Assembly (NCBI RefSeq): GCF_046159835.1
Contig: NZ_JBJXCY010000001.1
Location: 1,550,001 to 1,614,000 of the forward strand
Direction of reading: 5' to 3'
DNA length: 64,000 bases
Source of the DNA: JACKJK01 sp046159835
Lineage (GTDB): Bacteria; Pseudomonadota; Alphaproteobacteria; Rhizobiales; Tepidamorphaceae
The position numbers and the translations under genes are program-made. Below the pieces are notes generated by a model that saw only the letters and a list, made by a program, of their open reading frames with translations, was not told the origin of the DNA and did not search any database. Shown piece by piece: positions 1 through 9,096 of this stretch; positions within the stretch are counted from its first letter, which is position 1, and each line of letters starts with the position of its first letter.

Positions 1-1272
1 CGCACCAACGCCGGACTGCGGCCAGCCTTCCTCGACGCTGATGACGCGGCCAGTCTTCTTCACCGACTTCACCACCGTCTCGATATCCATGGGGCGGATG
101 GTGCGCAGGTCGATCACCTCGACCTGGATGCCGTCCTGGGCAAGTTTGTCGGCTGCCTTCATGGCGTAGGTCATGCCGATGCCGAAGGACACGATCGTCG
201 CCGCATCACCTGACTTGACAACCTTGGCCCGCCCGATGGGGACGATCCAGTCCTCGACCTGCGGGACCGGGAAGGTCTGACCGTAGAGGATTTCGTTTTC
301 GAGGAAGATGACCGGGTTCGGGTCGCGGATGGCGGCTTTCAGCAGGCCCTTGGCGTCGGCAGCCGTCCACGGCTGCACGACCTTGAGACCGGGAATCTGC
401 GAATACCAGGCCGCATAGTCCTGGCTGTGTTGTGCACCGACGCGCGCAGCGGCGCCGTTCGGCCCACGGAACACGATGGGACAGCCCATCTGCCCGCCGG
501 ACATGTAAAGCGTCTTGGCGGCGGAGTTGAGGATCTGGTCGATCGCCTGCATTGCGAAATTGAAGGTCATGAACTCGACGATGGGGCGCAGGCCCGTCAG
601 CGCCGCACCGACGCCGAGACCGGCAAAGCCATGCTCGGTGATCGGCGTATCGATGACGCGCTTGGCGCTGAATTCATCCAGCAAGCCTTGCGTGATCTTG
701 TAGGCGCCCTGGTACTCGGCAACTTCCTCGCCCATGACGAAGACATCGCCATCGCGGCGCATTTCCTCCGCCATCGCGTCACGCAGTGCCTCGCGCACCG
801 TCGTGTCGGCCATTTCCGTGCCTTTGGGCACTTCCGTGTCCGCCGGCGGCTCTTCGCGGGTGAGCTGCGTCTGAACGGCGGGCGCGACGGGCGCATCCTG
901 CGTGGCGAGATCGCCAGCGCGCGAGCCGTCACTCTCCGGCTTGCTCTCGGCTTCATCGTCCTCGCTCGAGGGTTCGGCCTTCGCCTCGCCGCCGGACTTG
1001 GGCGAAGCGTCGATGTCGTCGGCGGATTCGCCCTCGCCGAGAATGACGGCGATCGGCGTGTTCACCTTCACATTCTCGGTGCCCTCGGAAATGAGGATCT
1101 TGCCGAGCGTGCCCTCATCGACCGCCTCGACCTCCATGGTCGCCTTGTCGGTCTCGATTTCGGCAATCACGTCACCGGCGGTGATCGTGTCGCCTTCGGA
1201 TTTCACCCACTTGGCAAGCGTGCCCTCCTCCATGGTCGGGGACAGGGCTGGCATCAGGACTTCAGTCGGCAT
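1..1272 (-). CDS. pdhB: Pyruvate dehydrogenase E1 beta subunit with N-terminal lipoyl domain (3' part cut by window edge)
   Basis: With the alpha subunit it forms the thiamine-diphosphate E1 of the pyruvate dehydrogenase complex, which decarboxylates pyruvate and passes the acetyl group to lipoamide. Residues 1-75 are a lipoyl domain with the lipoylated lysine in ETDKATME. An acidic, Ala/Pro-rich linker follows to about residue 145, and then the E1-beta domain. The lipoyl domain on E1-beta rather than only on E2 is known from rhizobial complexes. The ATG at 1272 follows a GAGGAA Shine-Dalgarno sequence. 424 codons are present; the C-terminus lies beyond position 1. It sits 52 bases after pdhA on the same strand, so one operon is likely. 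Confidence 0.95.
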   Translation of the reverse strand, partial: MPTEVLMPALSPTMEEGTLAKWVKSEGDTITAGDVIAEIETDKATMEVEAVDEGTLGKILISEGTENVKVNTPIAVILGEGESADDIDASPKSGGEAKAEPSSEDDEAESKPESDGSRAGDLATQDAPVAPAVQTQLTREEPPADTEVPKGTEMADTTVREALRDAMAEEMRRDGDVFVMGEEVAEYQGAYKITQGLLDEFSAKRVIDTPITEHGFAGLGVGAALTGLRPIVEFMTFNFAMQAIDQILNSAAKTLYMSGGQMGCPIVFRGPNGAAARVGAQHSQDYAAWYSQIPGLKVVQPWTAADAKGLLKAAIRDPNPVIFLENEILYGQTFPVPQVEDWIVPIGRAKVVKSGDAATIVSFGIGMTYAMKAADKLAQDGIQVEVIDLRTIRPMDIETVVKSVKKTGRVISVEEGWPQSGVGA

Positions 1273-1324
1273 CTTGTTCGTTTCCTCGCATGACGCGCGG
1301 TTTCAGCGCCGCGCACTGGGGCGC

Positions 1325-2353
1325 TCAGGCGTAGACGTCAGTCCACAGTTCCGACGGATCGGGCTCGGGGCTCGACTGGGCGAAATCGGCGGCTTCGGCC
1401 ACGGTCTCGCGGATCTTCTTGTCGATGGACTTCAGCTCGTCCTCGGACATGGAATGCTGGTCCAGCAGCCGCTTCTTCACCTGCTCGATGGGGTCATGCT
1501 CCTGACGCATCTTCTGCACCTCTTCCTTGGAGCGGTACTTCGCCGGATCGGACATGGAGTGGCCGCGATAGCGGTAGGTCAGCATTTCGAGAATGAACGG
1601 GCCCTTGCCGGAGCGCGCGTGTTCGATGGCGCGCTTCGCGGCGTCCTCGACGGCGCGCACGTCCATGCCGTCGACCTGCTCGCCGGGAATGTCGAAGGAC
1701 GCGCCGCGCTGGGACAGGTCCGTGGTGGACGAGGCACGGTTGATGCTCGTGCCCATGCCGTACTTGTTGTTTTCGATGACGTAGACGACCGGCAGGCTCC
1801 AGAGCTTGGCCATGTTGAAGCTCTCGTAGACCTGGCCCTGGTTGATGGCACCATCGCCGAGATAGGTCAGCGAGACCTTGCCGTCTTCCCGGTACTTGTT
1901 GGCGAAGGCGAGACCCGTGCCGAGCGACACCTGCGCACCGACGATACCATGGCCGCCGTAGAAACCCTTTTCCACGGAGAACATGTGCATCGAGCCGCCC
2001 TTGCCCTTGGAATAGCCGCCCTCGCGACCGGTCAGCTCGGCCATCACGCCGCGTGATTCCATGCCCGTGGCCAGCATGTGGCCGTGGTCCCGGTAGCTTG
2101 TGATGACCTGGTCACCGTCCATCATCGCGAGCTGGACGCCGACGACAACCGCTTCCTGGCCGATATAGAGATGGCAGAAACCGCCGATCAGGCCCATGCC
2201 GTACATCTGGCCCGCCTTCTCCTCGAAGCGGCGGATCAGCAGCATCATGCGGTAGGCTTCGAGTTCCTGATCCTTGCTCAGTTCCAGCTTGGCGGAACCC
2301 GACGGCTTTTTCGCCGTGCTCTTGCGTGATGCGGTCTTCGGCCTTGAAGCCAT
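1325..2353 (-). CDS. pdhA: Pyruvate dehydrogenase E1 alpha subunit
   Basis: 342 residues, the normal length for bacterial E1-alpha. It carries the thiamine-diphosphate motif GDGAINQG and the E1-alpha loop YRYRGHSMSDPAKYRS. The N-terminal 25 residues are a Lys/Ser/Ala-rich tail, as often seen in this family in alphaproteobacteria. It is the first gene of the pdhA-pdhB operon and binds the cofactor jointly with PdhB in the cytoplasm. Branched-chain 2-oxoacid dehydrogenase is the alternative, but the lipoyl-bearing partner and the sequence style favour pyruvate. Confidence 0.95.
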   Translation of the reverse strand: MASRPKTASRKSTAKKPSGSAKLELSKDQELEAYRMMLLIRRFEEKAGQMYGMGLIGGFCHLYIGQEAVVVGVQLAMMDGDQVITSYRDHGHMLATGMESRGVMAELTGREGGYSKGKGGSMHMFSVEKGFYGGHGIVGAQVSLGTGLAFANKYREDGKVSLTYLGDGAINQGQVYESFNMAKLWSLPVVYVIENNKYGMGTSINRASSTTDLSQRGASFDIPGEQVDGMDVRAVEDAAKRAIEHARSGKGPFILEMLTYRYRGHSMSDPAKYRSKEEVQKMRQEHDPIEQVKKRLLDQHSMSEDELKSIDKKIRETVAEAADFAQSSPEPDPSELWTDVYA

Positions 2354-2503
2354 GGAGCCCCTCTCCCTGCATCGCCGGGCCGTGGCGGCCGGCTGTCGTT
2401 TCTGCCCGCACTGCGGGTGCGACGAAATTCATACACGATTGCAGGGCGGCATGCACTAAGTAATTGTGCGCAAACACATTTCCGGGATTTAACCGAAATC
2501 TTG

Positions 2504-2803
2504 TTAATTGCGAAATCCGGCTTTAATTTTTCGCAATGCACCCACGACTTTTACCTCCACCCTGCGCCGCCATCTGCGTAGCGTTGCACTGTCGCTCGAA
2601 AGAACAATGACACCGAGCGGGAGCATCCACAATCCCAGAACCGGCAGGAACCAGAGCAGCCCGCCGAGGATCAGCGCGATGCCCAGCGCCGTCCGCGCGA
2701 GGCGCGTCGCCGGCAGCGCAACCTTGAAGCGCCCGAAGCCGACTTTCCTGCGATCACCGGTCCGGCAGCGCGCCGCGTCTTGCTCGTCGGTCTGGGTGGT
2801 CAA
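2504..2803 (-). CDS. Small predicted membrane protein of unknown function
   Basis: 99 residues. A hydrophobic stretch rich in Leu, Trp and Pro near residues 38-65 (LWFLPVLGLWMLPLG) is followed by an Arg/Lys-rich tail, as in a family of small rhizobial hypothetical proteins. The frame stays open up to a TTG at 2893. I chose the TTG at 2803 because a GGAGG Shine-Dalgarno sequence sits four bases upstream of it. The positive tail probably stays in the cytoplasm. No function can be given. Confidence 0.6.
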   Translation of the reverse strand: MTTQTDEQDAARCRTGDRRKVGFGRFKVALPATRLARTALGIALILGGLLWFLPVLGLWMLPLGVIVLSSDSATLRRWRRRVEVKVVGALRKIKAGFRN

Positions 2804-2929
2804 GCGCCCTCCTCGCCCGCCGGTTGGCAGGCGTCTTTCGGAGTCGTTCAACTTGGTGATGGGAAACGCGTCTGAAAAGGTTTGCAAACGCAAATGTCTC
2901 TGCTATTACCGCGGCCCTGAATTGCGCTT

Positions 2930-3005
2930 TCCCCGGTAGCTCAGTTGGTAGAGCAAGCGGCTGTTAACCGCTTTGTCGCTGGTTCGAGTCCGGCCCGGGG
3001 AGCCA
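2930..3005 (+). tRNA. tRNA-Asn (GTT)
   Basis: A 76-base cloverleaf with acceptor stem TCCCCGG/CCGGGGA, D-loop AGCTCAGTTGGTAGAGC, anticodon loop CTGTTAA with GTT, T-loop GGTTCGAGTCC and an encoded CCA. A strong terminator follows 15 bases downstream. Confidence 0.97.
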
Positions 3006-3019
3006 ATTCAAGCAACAAG

Positions 3020-3049
3020 GCACGATCCGTCCGCGGATCGTGCTTTTTT
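3020..3049 (+). terminator. Rho-independent terminator after tRNA-Asn
   Basis: A perfect 10-bp stem GCACGATCCG/CGGATCGTGC with loop TCCG is followed by TTTTTTCTTTT. It ends the tRNA-Asn transcript before the photolyase gene. Confidence 0.9.
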
Positions 3050-3182
3050 CTTTTGTGGTCTGCCGATTTCGGGCGTGCCGCCGGAAGAACGGATTTGCAA
3101 CACGCGGCGTTCATCCAATCGTGCCGGCACTGCGTAGTGTCTGCGAACCCGTTTGAACTGCCCGCGAAAGACCACCTTCCCC

Positions 3183-4619
3183 ATGCCTGATGCCCCTGCA
3201 ATCGCCTGGCTGCGCAATGACCTGCGCCTTGAGGACAATCCCGCGCTCGCCGAAGCCGCAAGGGCCGAAGGCGGTGTCGTCGTGGTCTATATCCTTGATG
3301 AGGAAAGCGAGGGACTGCGGGCCAAGGGCAGCGCATCCCGGTGGTGGCTGCATCACAGCCTCGCCAGGCTGTCGGGGGCCATTGCCGACAAGGGCGGCCG
3401 CCTCGTGCTGCGCAGCGGCAACGCGCTGAATCACCTGCTCGACATCGCCAACAAGACCGGCGCCGAGGACATTCACTGGAATCGGCGTTACGGGCCGGGC
3501 GAGTTCGACGTCGACACGCAGATCAAGGACACGCTCAAGGAGCGCGACCTGAACCCCGTCAGCCACCCCGGCAACCTGCTGGTGGAGCCGTGGGAGGTGA
3601 AGACGCAGGAGGGCAATCCATACAAGGTTTTCACACCGTTCTGGCGCTCGGCGCGCGAACATGGCTGGCGCGACACGCTGCATGCCGCCCCGCGCGAGAT
3701 GAAGGACGCATCCGGCGATCTCGGCAGCGACGATCTGGATGACTGGAAACTGCTCCCCACCACCCCGAACTGGGCAGAGAACTTCTCTGAACGCTGGCAA
3801 CCGGGGGAAGACGGCGCACGCGGACGCCTGCGCGATTTCATCGACAGCGAGCTGGACGGCTACGGCAAGATGCGCGACCGGCCCGACAAGGACCACACGT
3901 CGCGGCTGTCCGCCCACCTGCATCACGGCGAGATCAGCCCGCACACCATCGTGCGCGCGGTGAACCACGCGGTCGACAAGGGCGATGTGCCGGAGAACGA
4001 TGCCGCGAAGTTTCTCTCCGAAATCGGCTGGCGGGAGTTCTCCCACAACCTGCTCTATAACTTTCCGAAAATCCTGAAGGACAACCTGCAGGAGAAGTTC
4101 GACAATTTCCCGTGGGAGAAGAACGATAAGGCGCTGACCGCCTGGCAGCGCGGGCGCACCGGGTACCCGATCGTCGATGCCGGGATGCGCGAGCTCTGGC
4201 GTGATGGAATCATCCACAACCGCATCCGCATGGTCGTCGCGTCCTTCCTCATCAAGGACCTGCTGATCGACTGGCGCACGGGCGAGGACTGGTTCTGGGA
4301 CACGCTGCTGGATGCCGACCTCGCCAACAACACGGCAAGCTGGCAGTGGGTCGCCGGCAGCGGCGCGGACGCTGCGCCCTATTTCCGCGTGTTCAATCCG
4401 GTTCTGCAGGGCGAAAAATTCGATCCCAAGGGGGATTACGTGCGCCGCCACGTGCCGGAACTGGCGGACATGCCGGACAAGTACATCCATAAGCCGTGGA
4501 AGGCGCCGAAGGACGTGCTGGAAAAGGCAAGCGTGACGCTCGGTGATACGTATCCCGAGCCGATTGTCGATCATGGCGAGGCGCGCGACCGCGCGCTCAA
4601 GATTTTCGAGGATCTCTAG
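3183..4619 (+). CDS. phrB: Deoxyribodipyrimidine photo-lyase (cryptochrome/photolyase family)
   Basis: 478 residues. This FAD enzyme uses blue light to split cyclobutane pyrimidine dimers in DNA. The N-terminal Rossmann-like antenna domain begins AIAWLRNDLRLEDNPAL. The C-terminal FAD domain has the family signatures TGYPIVDAGMREL, HNRIRMVVASFLIKDL and ASWQWVAGSGADAAPYFR. Length and motifs fit class I CPD photolyases. The frame is open from a TTG at 3153; the ATG at 3183 puts the start at the usual place, just before the first strand. It appears monocistronic, preceded by the tRNA-Asn terminator. Confidence 0.95.
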   Translation: MPDAPAIAWLRNDLRLEDNPALAEAARAEGGVVVVYILDEESEGLRAKGSASRWWLHHSLARLSGAIADKGGRLVLRSGNALNHLLDIANKTGAEDIHWNRRYGPGEFDVDTQIKDTLKERDLNPVSHPGNLLVEPWEVKTQEGNPYKVFTPFWRSAREHGWRDTLHAAPREMKDASGDLGSDDLDDWKLLPTTPNWAENFSERWQPGEDGARGRLRDFIDSELDGYGKMRDRPDKDHTSRLSAHLHHGEISPHTIVRAVNHAVDKGDVPENDAAKFLSEIGWREFSHNLLYNFPKILKDNLQEKFDNFPWEKNDKALTAWQRGRTGYPIVDAGMRELWRDGIIHNRIRMVVASFLIKDLLIDWRTGEDWFWDTLLDADLANNTASWQWVAGSGADAAPYFRVFNPVLQGEKFDPKGDYVRRHVPELADMPDKYIHKPWKAPKDVLEKASVTLGDTYPEPIVDHGEARDRALKIFEDL

Positions 4620-4715
4620 GCCAATAGTCTGTTTGCAACGGCGCGCGTGGTGTTGCCGCCCTATCTTTGCGCGGATACCCTCTCCGCCCGAATTTCAGGA
4701 AGCGCCGAACATCCC

Positions 4716-5756
4716 ATGAAGATTGCCAACGATATCGTCGAAACCATCGGAAACACGCCGCTCATCAAGCTGCGGCGCGCCTCCGAGGAGACCGGCTGCA
4801 CCATTCTCGGCAAGGCCGAATTCATGAATCCCGGCCAGTCGGTGAAGGATCGTCCGGCCCGGCAGATGATCCTCGAAGCGGAAGCACGCGGCGACCTGAA
4901 GCCTGGCGGGCTCATCGTGGAAGGCACTGCGGGAAATACCGGCATCGGCATATCGCTTGTTGCGCGTGCGCGCGGCTATCGCAGCGTGATCGTCATGCCC
5001 GACACGCAGAGCCAGGAAAAGAAGGACACGTTGCGGCTGGCGGGCGCGGAACTGGTGGAGGTTCCGGCTCTTCCTTACTCGAACCCGAACAACTACCAGC
5101 ACGTGGCGCGCCGAACGGCGGAGAAGCTTGCAGAAAGCGAGCCGAATGGCGTGTTGTTCGCCGACCAATGGAACAACCTCGACAATCGCAAAGCCCACTA
5201 CGTCACGACCGGCCCGGAAATCTGGGATCAGACCGCTGGCAAGGTCGACGGCTTCGTCTGCGCGGTCGGGACCGGCGGCACGCTGGCCGGCATCTCGACC
5301 TACCTCAAGGAGCAGAACGGCAACGTCCGCATCGCCTGCGCCGACCCGGAAGGTGCCGCGATGTATTCGCTGTTCACCACCGGCGAGGCTGTCGCCAGCG
5401 ACGGCGGGTCCGTGGCCGAAGGCATCGGCCTCGGGCGCAATACACCGGTGATCGACGGCATTCCGGTCGATACCGCCTACCTTGTGCCGGATGAGGAGGC
5501 GATTCCGCTGCTGTTCACGCTCGCGGAAGAGGAAGGTCTGCTTCTGGGCGGCTCCAGCGCGATCAATCTCGCCGGGGCCTACCGCCTGGCACGCGAACTT
5601 GGCCCCGGGCACACCATTGTCACCATCCTGTGCGATCACGGCTCGCGCTACCAGTCCAAGCTCTACAACCCGGACTTCCTGCGCTCCAAGGACCTACCCG
5701 TTCCCGCGTGGCTTGAGGCGGGTTCGTCCGTCAGCCCGGAGTTCGTCGACGAATGA
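4716..5756 (+). CDS. cysK: Cysteine synthase A (O-acetylserine sulfhydrylase family, PLP)
   Basis: 346 residues. It makes cysteine from O-acetylserine and sulfide. The PLP lysine is in GQSVKDRPARQM, the substrate loop reads EGTAGNTGIG, and the phosphate-binding glycine loop is GTGGTLAG. It is slightly longer than E. coli CysK, as in a rhizobial subgroup. The ATG at 4716 is preferred over an upstream GTG at 4647, because the conserved IGNTPLIKL segment then falls near residue 11. The stop overlaps the next gene (ATGA), so it is translationally coupled to the editing protein and sseA. Confidence 0.93.
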   Translation: MKIANDIVETIGNTPLIKLRRASEETGCTILGKAEFMNPGQSVKDRPARQMILEAEARGDLKPGGLIVEGTAGNTGIGISLVARARGYRSVIVMPDTQSQEKKDTLRLAGAELVEVPALPYSNPNNYQHVARRTAEKLAESEPNGVLFADQWNNLDNRKAHYVTTGPEIWDQTAGKVDGFVCAVGTGGTLAGISTYLKEQNGNVRIACADPEGAAMYSLFTTGEAVASDGGSVAEGIGLGRNTPVIDGIPVDTAYLVPDEEAIPLLFTLAEEEGLLLGGSSAINLAGAYRLARELGPGHTIVTILCDHGSRYQSKLYNPDFLRSKDLPVPAWLEAGSSVSPEFVDE

Positions 5757-6481
5757 GCGACCCTGCCGAGCCACTGTTCAGCCGCAATGCCTACGCGCGA
5801 TCGTTCGACGCGCGCGTTGTCGCCATCAACGAACGCGGCGGCATCCTCCTCGATGACACCGCCTTCTACGCGACCAGCGGCGGCCAACCGGGCGACACCG
5901 GGTCCCTGACGCTTGATGATGGCCGGCAGATCATCATCGCCAAAACGGTGAAGGGCGAAGTGCCGGGCGAGATCGTCCACGTACCGGCGGACGGTGCCGA
6001 CCTGCCGCGTGTCGGTGATAGCGTTCGCGGCGAGATCGACTGGGCGCGGCGGCACAACCTGATGAAGATGCACACGGCGTGTCACCTTCTGTCGGTTGCC
6101 TGCCCCTTCCCCATCACCGGCGCATCCGTCGGTGAAACCGAGTCGCGCGTCGATTTCGACATGCCGGGCGATCCGCCCTTGAAGGACGACCTCAACGCTG
6201 CGCTTGCCGAGATGATTGCAGGCTCCCATCCCGTCACCACGAACTGGATCAGCGAAGCCGACCTGGAAGCGAACCCGGGGCTTGTAAAGTCGAAGAACGT
6301 GCGCCCGCCGCGCGGGGCCGGCCGCATCCGGCTCGTGCTGATCGGTGAGGACGGAGTCGTCGACAGTCAGCCCTGCGGCGGCACCCATGTTGCTGACACG
6401 TCCGAAATCGGCACATTGATCGTCAAGAAAATCGAGAAAAAAGGCCGCGAAAACAGGCGTATCCGCATCGCGCTTGCCTGA
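5753..6481 (+). CDS. Free-standing alanyl-tRNA editing protein (AlaX family)
   Basis: 242 residues related to the editing and C-terminal regions of alanyl-tRNA synthetase. Such proteins hydrolyse Ser-tRNA(Ala) or Gly-tRNA(Ala). The zinc ligands are visible as HTACH near residue 105 and CGGTH near residue 209. An ATSGGQPGDTG motif near residue 41 matches the editing domain. It overlaps cysK by four bases and is followed 21 bases later by sseA, so its expression is tied to cysteine metabolism. Medium AlaX-M type is the likely class. Confidence 0.9.
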   Translation: MSDPAEPLFSRNAYARSFDARVVAINERGGILLDDTAFYATSGGQPGDTGSLTLDDGRQIIIAKTVKGEVPGEIVHVPADGADLPRVGDSVRGEIDWARRHNLMKMHTACHLLSVACPFPITGASVGETESRVDFDMPGDPPLKDDLNAALAEMIAGSHPVTTNWISEADLEANPGLVKSKNVRPPRGAGRIRLVLIGEDGVVDSQPCGGTHVADTSEIGTLIVKKIEKKGRENRRIRIALA

Positions 6482-6502
6482 TCCTGGAGGGGAACGACCA
6501 CA

Positions 6503-7351
6503 ATGAGCGACAATCGCGACAAGTATCTGGTTTCGACTGATTGGCTGGCCGACCACATGGATGCGCCGGATATTCTCGTCATCGACGGAAGCTGGCACCT
6601 GCCGCCGACCGGCCGCGATGGACGCGCAGAATACAACGAAGCCCATATTCCGGGCGCGATCTTCTTCGACATCGACGACATCTCGGATGACGCCTCCGAC
6701 CTGCCGCACATGCTGCCGCGCCCGGAGAAGTTCGCCTCGCGGATGCGCGCGCTCGGGATCGGCGATGGTCAGAAGATCATCGTCTACGACCAAGCCGGCC
6801 TGTTTTCAGCTCCGCGCGTGTGGTGGATGTTCCATGCCATGGGCCATCAGGACGTTGCGATTCTTGATGGCGGGTTGCCGAAGTGGATGGCCGAAGACCG
6901 TCCCGTGACCGACGAACTTCCGAAGGTCCGGCATAGCCATTTCAGCGCGCGCCGCAACGCGGGCATGGTGGTGGATGCCGATGAGGTCGCTGCGCGGCCG
7001 GACCATGTCCAGCTTCTCGATGCCCGCCCAGCCAATCGGTTTGCCGGCGAAGCGGATGAACCCCGCCCCGGATTGCGCAAGGGCCACGTGCCCGGTGCCT
7101 GCAACCTGCCCTTCGGCAATCTTCTCAACGAAGACAAAACCTTGAAGGGCAATGACGAGCTGAAGCGCGCGTTTGCCGATGCGGGGCTCGACCTGTCCCG
7201 CCCGGTAATGACCATGTGTGGTTCCGGCGTAACGGCGGCCATTCTTTCCCTCGCTCTGGAAATCACCGGCAATAAGCCGGCTGGCCTCTACGATGGCTCG
7301 TGGGCCGAATGGGGCGGCGACGCCTCACGGGACATCCAGACAGGAGCCTGA
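6503..7351 (+). CDS. sseA: 3-mercaptopyruvate sulfurtransferase (tandem rhodanese domains)
   Basis: 282 residues with two rhodanese domains. The inactive N-terminal one has the signature YNEAHIPGAIFFDID, and the catalytic C-terminal one ends in the loop CGSGVTA. That loop is the mercaptopyruvate type; thiosulfate sulfurtransferases have CRKGVT. It moves sulfur from 3-mercaptopyruvate, a cysteine transamination product, to thiophilic acceptors. A GGAGGGG Shine-Dalgarno sequence precedes the ATG. Last gene of the cysK-alaX-sseA operon. Confidence 0.93.
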   Translation: MSDNRDKYLVSTDWLADHMDAPDILVIDGSWHLPPTGRDGRAEYNEAHIPGAIFFDIDDISDDASDLPHMLPRPEKFASRMRALGIGDGQKIIVYDQAGLFSAPRVWWMFHAMGHQDVAILDGGLPKWMAEDRPVTDELPKVRHSHFSARRNAGMVVDADEVAARPDHVQLLDARPANRFAGEADEPRPGLRKGHVPGACNLPFGNLLNEDKTLKGNDELKRAFADAGLDLSRPVMTMCGSGVTAAILSLALEITGNKPAGLYDGSWAEWGGDASRDIQTGA

Positions 7352-7537
7352 GAGCGCGGAACCTTTCTCGGACCTTGGTGTTGATCTGACCTGAATTCAT
7401 TCAGGCGGGGCGATGGATTTTGAGGAAACCGCGCAAGAAAGCGTCGTTCAGGTGAGGTTCAGCCGGACTTTGCCATGTTGGTCATCGAGGCAACGACCAT
7501 CGCTTAACTGCACACTCCCCCAACCAAGGTGCAACCA
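7352..7537 (+). promoter_or_regulatory. Leader/promoter region of the OmpA-domain gene with TTCAGG repeats
   Basis: 186 bases. A 7-bp inverted repeat CCTGAAT-TC-ATTCAGG lies at 7390-7405. Two further copies of the half-site follow in direct orientation, TTCAGG at 7447-7452 and TTCAG at 7458-7462. No T-tract follows the inverted repeat, so it looks more like regulator sites or leader structure than a terminator. I cannot name the regulator. Confidence 0.35.
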
Positions 7538-9064
7538 ATGAAATACACCACATCCAAACTGGTCATTGCCACGGCGGTTTTCGCCTCGGCGAGCCTCGCC
7601 GTTCCGGCATTTGCCCAGGATGGCAAGGTCGAGACTCCCGAGCAGAATTACGTGGAGCCCTCGGACCGCCAGGCACAGAATCAGCAGGAAGCCGCTGAAG
7701 AGGCGCTTCGCCATCAGCAGGCCGCCGAGGAAGCTGCCAAGCAGCAGGCTGCAGAGGCTGCCGCACAGCAGCAGGCCGCAGAAGCCGCTGCACAGCAGCA
7801 GGCCGCCGAGCAGCAGAAGGCCGCAGAAGCCGCAGCTCAGCAGCAGGCCGCAGAAGCCGCTGCACAGCAGCAGGCCGCAGAAGCCGCAGCTCAGCAGCAG
7901 GCTGCCGAGCAGCAGAAGGCCGCAGAAGCCGCAGCTCAGCAGCAGGAAGCCACGCCGCAGCAGGCGACGGAAGAAGCTCCCCGCCGTCAGCGTCGCGAGG
8001 CCAATCAGGATCAGCAGCAGCAGGAGGGCACGCAGCAGCTCCAGCAGGCTCCTGAACAGCAGGCCGAGGACGGCGATCGCCGCCGTCGCGGTGACGACGA
8101 CCAGCAGCGTGCCCGCCGCGGTGATGATGACCGCCGTGGTGACGACAGCCAGCGCGCACGCCGTGGTGGCGACGACCGCGACTTCGACCGTCGTGCAGGA
8201 CGTCGCCGCAACGACGACGGCAATCTCGTCGTCGATCTCGGCATTCCCGGCATCAGCGGCCGCGTGATCATCAATGAAGATGGCGACGTGCGCGTCCGCG
8301 CCGACGATGACCGCCGCTTTGGCCGTGACCGGAACGACCGTCGCACCGTCGACCTGCCGAACGGTCGGACCCGCACCGTGGTCGAGCGCCCGAACGGCGT
8401 TCGCATCATTACCGTGCGTGACCGTCGCGGCAACATCATCCGCCGTGTGCGTGAGGCGCCGAATGGGCGCACTGTCGTGCTGATCGATCAGGAACGTTTT
8501 GGCGAACGTCGACGTCCGGTTCGTCGTGATCCCATCCGCCTGACCATCCCGCAGGATGAATACATCGTGGATAGCCGTCGCGCCAATCGCCGTGTGATCT
8601 CGCAGACCCTTCAGGCTCCGCCTGTCGTCGAAATCGAACGCGATTACTCGCTGGAAGAGATCCGCAACGAGCCGACGGTGCGTGCAACACTGCGCCGCGT
8701 CGACCTGAGCACGATCACCTTCGAGACCGGTTCGGCCACGATCAGCCGCTCGCAGATCGATGCGCTTGACGGGATCGGCTTCGCGATGTCCGAGATCATC
8801 AAGGAAAATCCAGAAGAGATCTTCCTGATCGAGGGTCACACGGACGCCGTTGGTGACAACGTCTCCAACCTGGCGCTGTCGGACGCCCGCGCCGAGTCCG
8901 TCGCCATCGCTCTGTCGGAATATTATGACGTTCCGCCGGAAAACATCGTGACCCAGGGCTATGGCGAAAGCGATCTCAAGATCGAGACTGAACGCGCAGA
9001 GCGTCAGAACCGCCGTGTCGCGGTGCGCCGCATCACGCCGCTGATGCAGCAGAGCAGCCGCTAA
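7538..9064 (+). CDS. OmpA-family outer-membrane/periplasmic protein with Gln/Ala repeat coiled coil
   Basis: 508 residues. A signal peptide (about 1-27, ending VPAFAQ) is followed by a Gln/Ala/Glu repeat region (about 45-145) predicted to form a long alpha-helical coiled coil. An Arg/Asp-rich low-complexity part (about 175-230) and a basic beta-rich middle come next. The C-terminus is an OmpA/MotB peptidoglycan-binding domain with IEGHTDAVGDNVSNLALSDARA and NRRVAVR near the end. It probably tethers the outer membrane to peptidoglycan. The ATG at 7538 is preferred to the GTG three codons upstream because the signal peptide starts there. Confidence 0.88.
   Translation: MKYTTSKLVIATAVFASASLAVPAFAQDGKVETPEQNYVEPSDRQAQNQQEAAEEALRHQQAAEEAAKQQAAEAAAQQQAAEAAAQQQAAEQQKAAEAAAQQQAAEAAAQQQAAEAAAQQQAAEQQKAAEAAAQQQEATPQQATEEAPRRQRREANQDQQQQEGTQQLQQAPEQQAEDGDRRRRGDDDQQRARRGDDDRRGDDSQRARRGGDDRDFDRRAGRRRNDDGNLVVDLGIPGISGRVIINEDGDVRVRADDDRRFGRDRNDRRTVDLPNGRTRTVVERPNGVRIITVRDRRGNIIRRVREAPNGRTVVLIDQERFGERRRPVRRDPIRLTIPQDEYIVDSRRANRRVISQTLQAPPVVEIERDYSLEEIRNEPTVRATLRRVDLSTITFETGSATISRSQIDALDGIGFAMSEIIKENPEEIFLIEGHTDAVGDNVSNLALSDARAESVAIALSEYYDVPPENIVTQGYGESDLKIETERAERQNRRVAVRRITPLMQQSSR
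7732..7950 (+). repeat. Nested in-frame tandem repeats encoding AAQQQAAE units
   Basis: A 24-base unit of the type CAGCAGCAGGCCGCAGAAGC recurs many times, encoding AAQQQAAE. Two copies of a longer block that also contains EQQKAAEAAAQQQ stand side by side. The repeats stay in frame and so can change copy number by slippage without breaking the gene. Confidence 0.8.
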
Positions 9065-9096
9065 CAGTCATTGCTAAATTGCGACGCAAAAAGAAA

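Noticed and set aside
3111..4574. 487-residue frame antisense to the photolyase gene
   Set aside because: It is a GC-rich shadow with no family features; the plus strand has a clear photolyase with all motifs.
7732..7950. CRISPR-like repeat array
   Set aside because: The units are adjacent, in frame, without unique spacers, and encode a protein repeat.
7448..8839. 463-residue antisense frame over the OmpA-domain gene, with Leu/Cys/Gly repeats
   Set aside because: The repeats are the reverse reading of the Gln/Ala repeats; there is no ribosome site or known domain.
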